64,000 nt of DNA, taken from NCBI GenBank assembly GCA_964020085.1, contig OZ026604.1:27283818-27347817 (forward strand). The letters are read 5' to 3'. This document shows, one piece after another, positions 26,913-39,730 of this stretch. A program made the position numbers and the translations under genes. Under the pieces are notes generated by a model, which had not been told where the DNA came from, did no database searches, and worked only from the letters and a program-made list of their open reading frames with translations. How positions within the stretch are numbered: the first letter of the stretch is position 1; each line of letters starts with the position of its first letter. This DNA is from Micromussa lordhowensis (taxonomy: Eukaryota; Cnidaria; Anthozoa; Scleractinia; Lobophylliidae).

Positions 26913-27330
26913 TCCATTACTATTACATAGCATTGTGATTGGTTTAAAAAACTCCTATTTTTCACTAATTCACTTGTCAAGTTGTTATCGGACAGTTTGC
27001 TATCGGACAGTTTGTTATCGCACAGTTCAATAAGCCAATCACAAATCAACCAATCTCAATTTCAGAGCAACATAAAAACAATTACGCCTCGTTTGTCAGT
27101 CTTCTAATGCAAATTTCCCTTTCTTTTATAACTTTTCTTTAATTTTTATGATTATTTATTATTATTGTTTTTTTATTGGTAATAAAACTTTGTGTCGTCC
27201 AGTTCGGTCTGTAATCATACTTGTGATAAACAAATCAGACTCCCGCTATGCAGTCGTCTGATTTTGTTATCACTTGTATGATTACAGAACGAATTGGACT
27301 TCACTCAGTCCTATTACCATTAATAAATGC
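26505..27330. repeat. Cluster of hairpin-forming repeats
   Basis: Hairpins lie at about 26539-26569 (GTGCGCCTATTTG with its complement) and 26600-26632 (CAGGTGTCC...GGACACCTG). Three copies of a TATCGGACAGTTTG-like 14-15 mer lie at 26986-27028. A longer inverted repeat lies at about 27195-27310 around a CAGACTCCCGCTATGCAGTC centre. The blocks near 26810-26940 and 27190-27320 share TTTGTGTCG, ...TTGGACTTCACTC and CCTATTACCATTA motifs, so they look like diverged copies of one element. Confidence 0.55.
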
Positions 27331-30153
27331 ATGAAGGAACATGTATTTTATCAATCAAGATAATTTTTCTGCTGAAGTAATTGGGAAAACTAGTAGATTT
27401 TAAAAATGGGTTACTTGCACTTAAAATGAATGTATATTCATCAATACATATTTCCCAAGTATTTTCACAGCAATCATCTTGGTGAACTGTTGGAAGCCAA
27501 AGCCCCTTTGCCTCAGGATTACAGTAACATTTCTATTCCTTTCTTTATTGCATAATGCAACCACAGGGGACCCATATTTATTATCTAATTGAGATACTCT
27601 CAGGATGAGCATGAACCAACAAATAAAAAAAATTTAGATAACATTTAAAAATAGTATGACTGTTTTTAGTAAAAACATTTCCAGAAATTTTAGTTGGAAA
27701 TGGCTGCTTGGGAGTAATATTATTTGTAACCCTTTTGAGGATTCCCTGCTGTTAGGCTTGGGTCTGCAAGAACACAAAATTTTTTAATGAAACACAGCTT
27801 TAATAATTTCTATTCCAAACAGCCCAACAGGAAAACAGGGCTACCTTGTTAGATGTTCTGTTTCTTCTAGTAGACTCTACCAGAATTTGTCACATCATCT
27901 TGAAAAAAAACAAACAAATTGGCCTTGTGTTTAGGCTTGTTTTTCTGTCTGTTTTGATGGTCCTCGCTTTTTCCCTTACTTGTTTATGTTTGGTTTATTA
28001 TCACTTTCTTGGCAAATTATTTTAGAAAATGATTTCTTCTTCCTGTTATGCTGAATCCACTAGAACTGCAGCAACAAAATATAAAATATCAAATACTTCT
28101 TGAGTTTGTGAGATATGTAATGTAAGATGTGACAGCTCAGGAAGCTGTTATCTTATGCAGAGCCACACAAAAAGCTGCTATGCTAAAATTGGTAATGTGA
28201 AATATGATATTTATGTTTCCTGCCAATCACAAGGCTGGGATTAATTTTTAAACTGTTATTACAAACCAACTAATTAAGTCCTTTCATGTGCCTTTGCCAA
28301 ATTTTATTCACTGCTTGAACTGAAATAATGATGTCCTTGTTTTTGAAGTGTGTAATATCAAATGTAATGGAAATGCAAAGCAATCGGGAATTGAGTGTTG
28401 ACTTGGAGAAATTAGTCACCTACAAATCTGTGATTTTCTAAAACATTACTGCCATAATTTTGGTAAAAACCCCAAGAGTATTATTTTTGTAATTATTAAT
28501 GGCAAGCATATTCATAAGCGTACATAATGCGCAGGAACAAATATGAAACATTCACACACTGATTTTTATTATGAGAAACTCCTTCAGTGCTTGTAGAGCG
28601 AAATCTTAACTCTTAATCTACAAAGAATCAAACAACTCCCCTAATCTCGAGATACCTTGCATATATTACAGACAACCGTTATTAAAGTCGGCACAGCAAT
28701 CGAGTTATTGAAAGCATACCAAGCTAAGGGGTAGCAAAGCTGCCTTGCGTGTCGCCATGCGGGTTGCTTTCTTCGTCTAATCTGGTAACCACTTAGAGAA
28801 AGACAACATCTTCAGAGAATAAAGTGTTCAAAGGCCGACTCTTCAGAGGCGACGAATTTGGGAAAAAACCTTAAGACACCATTGTAATAAAGCAAATAAC
28901 TGAATTCCATGTCAATGCAAATTAAATCACAGCCTCGCCGCGCCATAGCGCGCCTGAACAATATCCGAACTGTTTTCACCCCTTTAATTTTCCACCTTGT
29001 TTTCTGCTGAAACTTGTCGCCGAATCGTTTCAGCAACATCCGTCACAGTTCTCTCCTTAAAATAAGAAGAACATCGGCCACAAATCCTCAAATATCGGGT
29101 TGACAACATGTCGCCTATTTAGCTAGGCAAAACGAGATTACTCATTTAACTAATAACAGATAAAGAAAGCCGCTATGAGCGACTAAACAACATACACACA
29201 TAAGTAATACTAGAAACATGAAAAAATGACTTCAAAGGTTTATTTATTACAAAAACGGACCGACTTGGCGGCCTTCTTCACATGCTAGTGCGGTTTCGAA
29301 ATCGACAGCATTTACATTGTGAATAATTGAGTGCAAGTCTGCCAGAAGGGGCAAATTATTGCTGGTATTCAACGTAAAAATCCGCTAAATTAAACCCATA
29401 AATACCTCCCCTTGGTTCTGTTTCCTCTCTGAAAGCCGCACAGAACCTTCAAAAAGATTACTAAAACTATCTTTATCGACTTACTTTAGGAAACGGCCCT
29501 TCATAACGTTATTTCGAACACATATAAATGTTACTGAAGGTAGAGATACATAACATGCATGTCAAAAACTCACATTGCGAGTTTTGTTTTGTTTTTTTTT
29601 TGCTATCTTTTCGCTAAAAACGTATATTTTTCCATGTATATATACTAATATTATACAGTCATGCCTTCTTAAATGATATATTGACACTCTAAAAAAGAAC
29701 ATAGTTTTAAAAAAATGATAAAGTATTTTATATCATGTACAAAAAAACCTGAGAAAAATTGGTTTGGGACAATCCACCCTAACAAAGATATGATAAAATT
29801 AACCGCTTGTCATAACCTCAAAAACATACGAAAATAATTCTGACGAAACGATTTCGCTTCTACTTTAAACCTCAAACTACCAAATTATGAACAGAACCCT
29901 TACTTTCACCTTCCGATTACGAATAAACTAGTACTGAGAGGCAATTTAATCTAGCAGCCCTGCATTAGTTCAGATCGTGAAAGATCTGTCTTCTAATACC
30001 GTACGACTTACTAGTTGGAGAGGCTAATCTCGATCGCCTACTCTTTATCTTATGCCTCTCCTATGGTACCTATTACTATTACCTCGGTAAAAAAATGTTG
30101 CTTGTGTCCATTGCGAAAAGTTCTGCTTACAAAATAGAGCTCATCCACTTCGT
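27331..30153. other. Intergenic and probable syndecan 3' UTR
   Basis: No gene was recognised. The right part may hold the syndecan 3' UTR: on the minus strand an AATAAA signal occurs at about 29238-29246, some 900 nt after the stop. That assignment is inference from position only. Confidence 0.4.
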
Positions 30154-30834
30154 TTAAACAAATGCTTCCTTCCCCGTGTCGCCTTGTAGTTTGTACGTGT
30201 CTTTATAACCCACGTCGCTCAAAGCATAGCTGCCTTCATCTCGTTTCCGGAGCCGATACACAAGGAATGCAATGAGAATCACAGCACAAACGGCTCCCAC
30301 GACCACTGCTGCAATAACTTCGGTGGTCAGAACTCCTAAAACGCTCTTTTCATCGACCCGTGCTTCGGCGTTCGAAGAATCATCGTCCTCCGGTGCATCT
30401 GTTTCTGAGACACCACCACCGTACACATCATTGCCATCCTCATCTCCATCAGTTGGTTCCTCTGAAGTTTCTTCCTCTGTCGGTTCCTCAGGTTCTTCTG
30501 TAATCTCGTTATTAATTGTCGTGGTCTTTTCAGTTGTAGCAGTCGCTTCTTCGGTGGATGGACTAACAACAGAAACATCGACAATACCTGTAGTTGGCTC
30601 ATCTCCGCTGTCGCCGCTACCACTTTCGTCGGACATTATTGTAGAACCGTAATCATCTTCGTCGTCGCCTTCGACAATAGAGCTTTCCACGGATCTTTTC
30701 TCAAAATGCTGTGAGACACGATCGTCACTGTCCTCATCAATGTCAATTAGGCCATCGAAGTCCGCCATGGTGTGTTCGATTGCGAAGGCAACGCTGACAA
30801 CAAGAATAGCCAAAAGAAGTAATTTAGGCCTCAT
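30154..30834 (-). CDS. SDC: Syndecan, single-exon coding sequence, 226 aa
   Basis: Syndecans are single-pass heparan-sulfate proteoglycans acting as matrix and growth-factor co-receptors at the cell surface. Visible order: signal peptide (~1-18, MRPKLLLLAILVVSVAFA); acidic, Ser/Thr-rich ectodomain with a likely glycosaminoglycan site, SDESGSGDSGDE (~68-79); Thr/Glu-rich mucin-like stretch (~90-130); transmembrane helix ~171-193 with small residues (VVVGAVCAV); cytoplasmic C1 motif RLRKRDEGSY (~194-203), almost the family signature; short variable region; C-terminus EAFV in place of the usual EFYA PDZ ligand. The Met at 30834 was chosen because the signal peptide starts there; the frame stays open upstream to 31032 without family features. 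Vertebrate syndecan genes have several coding exons, so a one-exon coding sequence is notable; introns in the 5' UTR are not excluded. Identification rests mainly on TM plus C1. Confidence 0.9.
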   Translation of the reverse strand: MRPKLLLLAILVVSVAFAIEHTMADFDGLIDIDEDSDDRVSQHFEKRSVESSIVEGDDEDDYGSTIMSDESGSGDSGDEPTTGIVDVSVVSPSTEEATATTEKTTTINNEITEEPEEPTEEETSEEPTDGDEDGNDVYGGGVSETDAPEDDDSSNAEARVDEKSVLGVLTTEVIAAVVVGAVCAVILIAFLVYRLRKRDEGSYALSDVGYKDTYKLQGDTGKEAFV

Positions 30835-33800
30835 TTTCGTTTCAAATATTCTCTGTCCTCTTAAAAATAGTCTCCCTCTTTGATCAACGTTAATTGCAGA
30901 ATGTATTTCAGCAAATAAAAGCCAAAAAAAGCCACAAAACTCTTTTTCCTCGATGTTAGCGCTGAAGTTCAATGAAGCGTTTTTAACACTGACCAACTCT
31001 AGCACATTCTTCGGGGCATGTCTGTCAATCAAATGACGTCACGTCCGGCATGTGCTATTTGTGGGCAGACCAATCATTGGAAAACTTCGGCCAAAGGAGT
31101 CTCTCGACCTCCAACAAAACACGCCTTGTTCAAGATAATTACCTCAGAGACACAATATATTAGTACAATACCGGTATCAGGAAATAAAAGCAGGCTTAAA
31201 CTTCATTAACTACCCAATCAACATCTGTAGTTTAATCGGAATTTCCCACGGCGTTTCGTCATGTCGCTCCGGGAATCTCCCGATGATTACGACATAGGAC
31301 GGGAAAAATCGAGCGGAAAAAATCGGAAGCTCTAAGCACAAATAGTCTGAAACTAATTTGACCGAAGGAGAAAATAACCAATCTCATAAAAATTAGAGCA
31401 ATCCATGCATGACTGAACAAAATAAAAATAAAAATGGCTTCATACCGTAAGCATTTCTTTTATTCCCGCTAAGTTTAATTTAGACTCTGATCTCAATGAT
31501 TGTATCGTTTGTTAACTTTATCCGTGATATCTTAGGTCCGACATTAATTACACAACGTGTTGATGAAATTTTTACAGTTTTGATTCGATACATTCGATAT
31601 AGCTGAATGTTCTGACATCACTCGAACAGAATCTCGCTACCTTGTTGTCACTGACATGGTATGATGTTTCGGAATGATACAGTTAGTTTCTTTTCGCAGC
31701 TTTCGGTAGACGATGGAATTAGTCCTAATATTGATACACAGAAAAAAAAATCGATTCATGCGTTTGAAAGCTTGTACATTCAAGAATTACGCTATGTATA
31801 AAGCGTGTATCTTGTCAGCTATCTCAGCCTAACTCTTCTATCCATTTGCCCTCCAAGTACTTCGATCGGATCAGAGTGGTGATGGAAATTTTTTTACAAA
31901 GTATCTTGGAAATGAATTCTTTGTGGTTTACAGTAATTATATTATGAATTGGCGGAGTTTTCAGCTTATTCAGCCGAAATATAGCTACTATTTGTGCGTG
32001 TAACTGCTATGAAGTTCGTTCTAGAACCAATACGAAAGACTAACAGTCGCCCGCAGCGAGAGCAGCGGAATGAATTTGTCGTCGCGTGGTTTGCGTGGGG
32101 TACACGCGTGGGCGAAAGTGTGGTGAATACACGATGACAGTTTTGCTGCTGAAGCAGATATAAGTTTACAGATAATCAGAATTGAATGAGGAAGGTCTTG
32201 CAACAGGGTTTTTTTCTTCCTTGAATATTTTTTCTTTTGTAAGTATTTTTTTACAGGAAGTAGTTTGCGGGTTTAGTTTGAAAAGGATGTAAACATGCGT
32301 GTTGGTAAATATAGTGTCAAAGTATTTCCCCGACATCCAGTAACTTACGAGCAAAACTTTTAATATGCAGAGCCGTAGCTAATAAGATGCAAACTGATGC
32401 GCTTGCCTCTGTAAAAAAATTAAATTTACTTATCTATTTTAAGCTTGCATTAAAAAATAAATGGGTATAAAAGAAAATATTTTTTGGTCATGGAAATGAA
32501 ACATGAGGTCTCTTCGAAAAATTCAAACCCAAAGGACATATTTTCTTTTATGGAAACCTAAACATAATTGTCTAGTTATGTCAAATATTATTATCATTTA
32601 GCACTGAAGCTATAACAGTTAAGCGTAAAAATAAGGCTTGCCATGACAAAAAGAACTTCGGAGTCTCGGATGGAGCACTGCCCGTGGAATCTGGGTCTGA
32701 TCAATTGAATTTTCGGTGGTTCTCTTTCGTTCTTTTTTTAAGCCATCAGTTAAATTCTATCCCAAGCAATCAGCAAATTTTGCAAATCTCGAATCAGTTA
32801 GTCATCACGTTGTGTTAAAAAAAATTGTCAGCTGTCAAGTAATCTCAGATTTCGGGAAGTACCCCTAGGGGAGGGGGGAAGAAGAACTCGCGCAAGAAAG
32901 GGGGGAGGGAGAGAGAGAATACGTAGTCACAAGCCGCAGGCGAGGTTTTGTAAAAAGTCCTTTGGAATTCCCCCAAATAATTCAAGTATACTTTTGAACT
33001 CCTCTAACCATCGAAATTTAACTATACGTTTGCAAACAGCTTTGTGCCCGAAACGACTTAGCCATGGCAAAGTATACATTTTTAGGAAGCTTAAAGACCA
33101 AAGATTATGAAAAAATTAGTTTGTACTCTAGAACTGTATTGTAGCCTGACACTGGCTAATTTAATCTGCCACCTGCTGGGGAATGCCAGGGCTTACTTGA
33201 GAAAAGATAACTGCTACAAGAACTGATCAAAAGGAATAATTTTTACATTTTATAAAAGAAGACAAATAGCTTGCTGTTACTAAGAATATAGGGTTTTGAA
33301 ACGTTAAAAACACACTAAATAGTGACCAGTTAAACCTGATACAGACAATCCAGCATACGTTTCAATGCATAACTTTGACAAAATGCACTGGATGGAAACG
33401 TTCTAAGCTTAAAACACAAAACATACTCAGAACAACAAATCCTGAAAATCTCAGCTCAATTAGACAAATCCTTCTCAAAATATCTTTTCTCAAAGGCAAA
33501 AATAACTCGTTTTGAGAAAGCGAGCTTTGAACTTAACATTCTCAAAATTAAATGTCAATACCTTAAGATTCAAATTCCGATAAAAACAAAACTTCGATTT
33601 TTTTTACAGAATTTTAGGTTAAGTCCCACCTTAATTATCAGAGCGCGCGTTACTAATCATCGAAATCTCATCAAATCTCCCTATCTCAGACGGGGGATTA
33701 CAACTGTATGGTGTAACCAGGCTGGGTGAAACTGTCATGAGCTTTTAAACAAATATCACGACGAGTCATGTTACGCAAGGCGTCGTCTGGACTACAGTAA

Positions 33801-34714
33801 TGCAAATAATCGAAATGCGCTACTTTTCAGTTATGAAAACAGAATTGCGTCATCATCATCACCGTTATCGTCGTCGTCGTCATCATTATCACCACTATCA
33901 CTGTTGCAGGCGTTTTTAAAAAAGCACTCGTGGGGAACGAAACTGCGAGCGAGTGCAAAAAATAAGCTCATCCCTCCCCACTTGTCCCTAATTTTTTGCT
34001 CACCCCAGGCGCGCTCCTCCGCTCGCCTGCTTGTTCGATCTCACCGCCTGGAAAAGGAAAGGAAACGGCTGCTACGCAGGCTGCTATCACGGGAGGTTTC
34101 TCTCATGTGTGTCAACAGGCCTTGGGTAAACGCTTCCCTATATTGCATGCGGCTTCCACATGCAATAGTAATGTTGATGATATAATCAAGTAACCCTGAA
34201 CCCTGCTATCTCAGCGTTCGATTCTTTGAGTGCGTGGCCAGACGATCAACAAGCAGAAGAAAGCGATTTTGAACGAAATTGAAAATGAAAATAAAAGCTT
34301 AGGAATGCTCTTTTCATCTGTTGGTCAATTGTGTTTTTACAATTAATTTTATATTCGATCGAATACTTCCTTATTGGAATTAAGTATCACGCTAAATCAC
34401 AGCACGTATTTGAAGACTATTTGACACTGCTCTCTCTGTTAACACATGCAACCTTCAGGACTGTGAAAAGACCTGTTAACAGTTAACTCAGCAGGCATCA
34501 ATCCATGATCAATCGATCGATCTGCTTTTTTTAGAAAAATCAATCATTTCAATTATTTACTCTCAGCTTTCGTGAGGATACGAAATAGCTCTGGGTGCTC
34601 AAGTTACCCTCTGCACTGACGTGAGCGATGTTTAGAAAATCAACAAGATCAATACATGCTGTGCTTGATGACATTTTAATCGAGTTCCTCAGTGTTGTCA
34701 CCATTCTTAGTCCC
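30835..34714. other. Syndecan 5' flank and intergenic DNA, no gene seen
   Basis: The syndecan promoter is expected just to the right of 30834. Further right is AT-rich DNA with no recognised exon. A GA/GGG-rich patch lies at 32868-32920 and a degenerate (TCA/TCG)n trinucleotide run lies at 33850-33900. Confidence 0.45.
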
Positions 34715-35040
34715 TCCTGGGGGGCGGGTACGTAAAAACAAGTAGGTGGAGATGTGCGGACCGCTTCCCAAAACCCTTACCCTATTTATGACCAAAGTCT
34801 ACGATTTTCCCTATCCTATTTATGACCTGAAATAGTAGCTTCTCCTAAAAGAAATATACCCAGTTCAAAACTAGAGTGCAAAAACCATACCCTATTTATG
34901 ACCAAAATGGCCAAAATCGATATCCTATTTATTTGCGAGCTGCCTTAGTTTGTTGACATTACCTACCCGTTGGGGCCGCATATACCTATATAGCCCAACT
35001 AAAGGGAGGAACCCCCCCCCCCTCCCCATTCTGGGCACTT
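34715..35040. repeat. Interspersed element with G/C-run ends
   Basis: The left end (CTCCTGGGGGGCGGGTAC, then GATGTGCGGACCGC) and right end (GGGGCCGCATATACC, then GGGAGGAACCCCCC) are rough inverted repeats. The interior holds four copies of a CCCTATTTATGACC motif (34783-34920). A related end, a C/G-run followed by GGTACTCCTGGGAAATTTGGG and TGTGCGGCCCGC, recurs at 59203. Confidence 0.55.
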
Positions 35041-35696
35041 GGTCCTTGCTTACTTAACCCGTGCACGGATGTTCTACTGATATGGCTCGGTCTTTATGAC
35101 TGATTCATTTCGTTAGAGGAAAACAACGTAATGAATTACAACGAAAGGCGTCAACTGGGATGGACTGTGACGTCATAAGAGCATAACCGCAAAAAAATCC
35201 CTGCCTGAACTTTTCAGCAATATAAAGAATTTCCGATCCAATTATCATCTATCTCTGAAGATGAAAAATAAAACGTTTTCTTCGAAACCATTATATATTG
35301 TTCGTCTGGAAGCATTTCTAGGGTGCCAAGACTGAGGGTCTCTTCTTTCGAAAAAGCAGTGAAGTTCGATAACAATTATGAATTCTTTCTTGATTACTAA
35401 CAGCTCTTAGAAACCTCCGGTAATTATATCCTCCCATTTACTCATTCTTTACTAGCAGATATAACCGCATTACGAAGTGAAAAGTTATTACCCTGAGGGG
35501 CTAATGGCGGTCGAGGTATTTGGATTGCTTCCAACTCTTTCTTCTTTGGTAAACACTGCAGCAGTATTGTTTTTTTAAAAATGCGCAGCTTATCAGAGGG
35601 TTTCGCCACATGACTTAAACTCCAGCTTTTCTCGTGTTGGGCACTCTGCCTGAGATTAGCAATTTTGTTTGAAAACGAGGCTTGTTGCAAAATAGG

Positions 35697-35844
35697 CCAA
35701 TTTCGATATATTAAAATTCAGCCTAAAACAATAGACCTCAGCACGAGGCTCGTGGGAATAAACCCCACAAACTCTGTTGTAATTCCCACGAGCCTCGTGC
35801 TGAGGTCTATTGTTTTAGGCTGAATTTTAATATATCGAAATTGG
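35697..35844. repeat. Perfect 63-bp inverted repeat with 22-nt loop
   Basis: Arms 35697-35759 and 35782-35844 are exact reverse complements by eye, starting CCAATTTCGATATATTAAAA on the left. The loop is 35760-35781. Outside the arms, weaker pairing continues (TGCAAAATAGG against CTATTGCA). A perfect palindrome of this size must be young or kept identical by gene conversion. No coding capacity. Confidence 0.85.
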
Positions 35845-37999
35845 GCTATTGCAGACACCGATACCTTTTAAGGTCTTTCAGTCTCATTTAGAAAAATGTT
35901 CAAAATGTGTCATACTTAAACTTGTAGAGTGCAAAATTAACTTCCAAAGCTCAACTATACAATAGAACCGTTCATTTGTTTGTCCACCTTAGCTATAGCA
36001 CTAGAGGGGTTTAATACATTAGAGTAGGGGGTAAATGCTAATTTGTTCTCGATTTCATGAGCCAATCACAAGCCAAAACTAACTGAACCCCAACGACTCC
36101 TGCTTTTCAGGTTTACCTGCCTATTCAGGCATATCAGGTGAAAGCTGGTCTTACTATATATAGCAACTCCACGAGCGAGTAAGACGAACCAGATTATTCA
36201 CTGGCTACCCAAGCGGGACAAAATAAATGGGGCGATCTCGCACGCTCGGGATTACCCGCAGTTTTCTACCAAAAAAGGTGTTCTTTATGGCGATGCAACA
36301 AATCCTATATTGACCAAGATGACTGGATATTGGTCTCATTCTTTCTTTTACAGACCTCGACTACGTCTCGGTCCATAATTCAATATTCAGCTATCTTGAC
36401 CTCAAGCTCGGTCAATGACCATATATATGTATATGTATTTTGCGGTGAGCATTAGTTGGGAAATCAATTCATTATAAGTGGACCCGATCGTTTCGTGGGG
36501 TGGTTAATTAATGGTACGGCAAGATTCCTTTGTAGTAAATTTACCAGTATGAGAGCATTCTGTAAAACATCAACCATGCCTGAAAAGGCGAACTTTACAA
36601 CCCCAGTGGTTTCTGACAGCCACTCCTCCCTACAGAAAGACAAAGAAACATAGTTCAAGGCCTGTTTATACAAACCGTACAAATACTCACGCAAAATCGA
36701 CATAGAAAGTGTTACACTTGGCTAACAACAACGTTTCACTGACAGTTCCTCGAAACACATGCACATAAATGTAATATTATGCTTGCGGCTAACGTCCTAC
36801 TCAGACACTTTTAGCTTTCCAATTGGGCGTGACGCAGACAGCCATTATCTTGCATTTCATTTGTAACATACTTGAAACAACATTGTTCCTTTCAGAAGTG
36901 TTCGTAAATCACGTGATTTCTCACTTTCTAGTAAACAATGACGACACCCCCTCCCTTCCATACTCCCTTTCATGTTCTGATGACTTCCTCTTTCCTTTTC
37001 TATTGCTGACGTCGGACATGAGGCGGATGTGATGGGGAATGGGTGAATGGGTGATGGAGAGAATATTGGTCGAGTTATGTCTGTGATCAAATGGCTCAGA
37101 ACACCGGTGTTCTGTAGTTTGGTTCAAACAAACTAGCCTCCGATAAATCTTAAGGTTTTGTTGAAGGGCTTATACAAAAATAAGATGGATGTCAATAAGG
37201 TAGAGGACTAAAATATAAATGTGTGAAAATAAGAATAAAATAATACAATTTTTACTTATATCGCGCAAATTAACATTAAAATATGATCAAATGCGCGTTA
37301 TATAAAAATTATACATTTTATATACATATAAAATGCAAATAGTTTGACGGTCACGTCAAGCGCTAAACAAGGAAATTAATGACGTGAATTCTCAACGTTT
37401 CTCGCTGACGTCTTGCAAAATGTTTGAGTTTAAAATAAACATACCTAAATAAATAAACAAAAACACAAAGGCTTGTCAAGCTCACCCGTGATAACGATAC
37501 ATTTCTTATTTTCTAGGACATTCACCGTAAAAATTAATTTCGCTGTACGTAGTAGAAACGTAGTCAACCGAAAAGAGAACAGGTTTTAAATTAGCAAATG
37601 ATTTATTTCGTAAATGTCCAGATGACCAATGTCTTGTATGAGACCCCCAGGGGCTACTCCGTACACGGGAGGCTTCGCTCGAAGGGTTACGTAACACATC
37701 TGCCTAGAATCATGGTAGTTGTTCTCGATAACTTGGTAATACAATAATTACGTTAAATGACAAGCGGCCAAAAATTATAAACTTAACCTAGCCCCAAGGG
37801 CTTTTCCCTTTGACTGGGAGGGTAGGGAAAGCCCTGTGTTATAAACTTCGGTGTCTGCTTTTATCCATTTTTACACTAATGTGATAATCGTTGTGTCTGC
37901 TGTGGGTAGGGGTCGAAGGACAATAAAACAAAACGACTATAAAATTGTTAAGCAAGCCACCGCGGACGATGTTTCTGCTGGTATACACGTTGGATCAAG
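35845..37999. other. Intergenic, little recognised
   Basis: No supported exon. A hairpin (AAGGGCTTTTCCC...GGGAAAGCCCT) lies at about 37796-37843 and an AT-rich patch lies at 37240-37340. Confidence 0.4.
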
Positions 38000-38330
38000 A
38001 GCGATTTAATCGGCTTCACACAGAAAATGCAGAATATGAAAGCAGAAACCGACACAACGTAGCCGATGATTTTTAAGGTGTACTATATTGCGGCTGACAA
38101 ACCAGCCTTCTTCAGGTACAGTGAGAATTTTACATTGAGAGGGGTGTTTATATAATACATTTGCGTTCCACCAGAGACACGTAAAACCAATTGATAGTGT
38201 AAATTTAAGATAAACAAAGTCCGAGGCAATTTTTGCCGTTTTCCTTGCACGTCATTCTTTGATTCCCAAAGGCAAGTTGAGAATCGTCTTTGTTGCAAAA
38301 CATTGACGTGGTCGTCCTTAGTGTTCAAGA
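38000..38330 (-). mobile_element. Penelope-like element fragment with hammerhead-like motif
   Basis: On the minus strand a sequence ending ...CTGTACCTGAAGAAGG passes through a strong hairpin (GGCTG, loop, CAGCC) and continues GCAATATAGTAC. This has the layout of the minimal hammerhead motifs found in Penelope-like retroelements. Just upstream the frame reads NVKFSLYLKKAGLSAAI, as seen in translations across such repeats. No reverse transcriptase remains. Confidence 0.5.
38080..38119 (-). ncRNA. Decayed hammerhead ribozyme-like motif
   Basis: In RNA order: stem I GUAC, core CUGAAGA (fits CUGANGA), stem II GGCUG...CAGCC, then GCAA where GAAA is expected, a two-pair AU/AU stem III, and GUAC closing stem I. 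The GAAA to GCAA change should destroy activity. It is a motif match by eye, not a folded prediction. Confidence 0.45.
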
Positions 38331-39730
38331 GACGGTATCAACAAATAAAGGGAATTAAATAAAGAAAAAAGTAAAATTCTGACTCAAGTGACACTCGATT
38401 GATTTACATGATGATTGTTTTATGATGTTTATTATGGAGGACTTCACCAAAAATTCTCCCCGGAAGGCGCAGTTTTAAATTTGCTGAGGGTCTGTAGATT
38501 CTATGATCTAATGATATTTTCGAGACGGAAACCAGTCCTTTTCTCGTTCCAGGACCTCACCGGCTATGAAGGGGCGACGACCCAAGGGAGAGGAATGGTC
38601 ACGAATGCGCATTTCGATTCAGAACGCTATTAGTTTTGAGTCAGCCAGATATCTTAAATGATCCCTTAAGATAGGCTGAACTCGCTAATAGATAGACTAA
38701 ACAAGTTGTTAAGTTCACACAGAAGAATTATGAATTTTGAACCAAAACGAGCAATTTTCTGGCAAGTTGATTTATATATGCAAAAAATTGAACAAATAAA
38801 ATTTCTAAGTAGCTCATTCTTCAATGACATTAAGTTCTCAAGAATTGTTCGTTTGCCTGACGAATTTTTTCTGCAATAGTTTCTTGCTTTCTGTAAATTT
38901 TCTTGCGTACATGCGTGCAGGCTATGTGGTTGTTATCAAGGCCTAGGGTTGCACGAAGCACGAGTGATTTATTTCACAGACTGGAAAGACAGTAGATTAC
39001 CGACGCGGCTTTAGAAAAAAAAAGAACAAAAAAAGCAGGAAGAAATAGAAAAAAAAACCTTTTACGTGTAAGCTAATCGATTCTTATAGAAAGTCAAACT
39101 GAGAACTTCAAGAAAGGGACTGGACTGTTAGTATAATGGTATTATTTTCTTGTAGCGTGAATTGAAGCGTGACTGAGGTAGTCTTGAGTTCTTCTTTCAA
39201 GTTTTTAGGTAAATATTGGTATAGTTTGCGATGAAAATAAATGTCAAAAATAATAAAGAAAAAAACATTTTCTGAGAATTTCAAACCAAGCATAAAAAGT
39301 TGACAATGATGATGTTTTCACGGCATATGCTGGTGGAAATTGCTGAAGACACGAGAGCGTTTTCTTCGGTCGGCATTTTGCAGTTCATCATATGCAATAT
39401 GTAGTGAACTATATTTATGTAGATATCTATACTTGGGCTTGGCTTCACTTGACTGAGAGGCAAATTTTCAAACGACGTAAAATTTGTGATACGTGTTAAC
39501 CATACCTAAGAGTTGCACTAGTAAGTTAGTGAAGGAGGTGGGGTTGGAAAAATCACTTTAAAAATGCCACGTAGGTGCTTAAGAGTAAAATGAAATTAAT
39601 TGTTCAAGATTGTTAAAGAATGGGGAAAATATCAAATAGGCTTAGAAACAATTCCTGCAGAAATGAAAGGAGGGAAATGGCAGATATCGAGCAACTACAA
39701 TTCAGTAGCTTGAGGCAACTAGAATTATTT

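Noticed and set aside
30272..30652. 126-codon plus-strand frame rich in Ser/Val/Pro
   Set aside because: It is the reverse strand of the syndecan ectodomain; the composition is a mirror of acidic and Thr codons.
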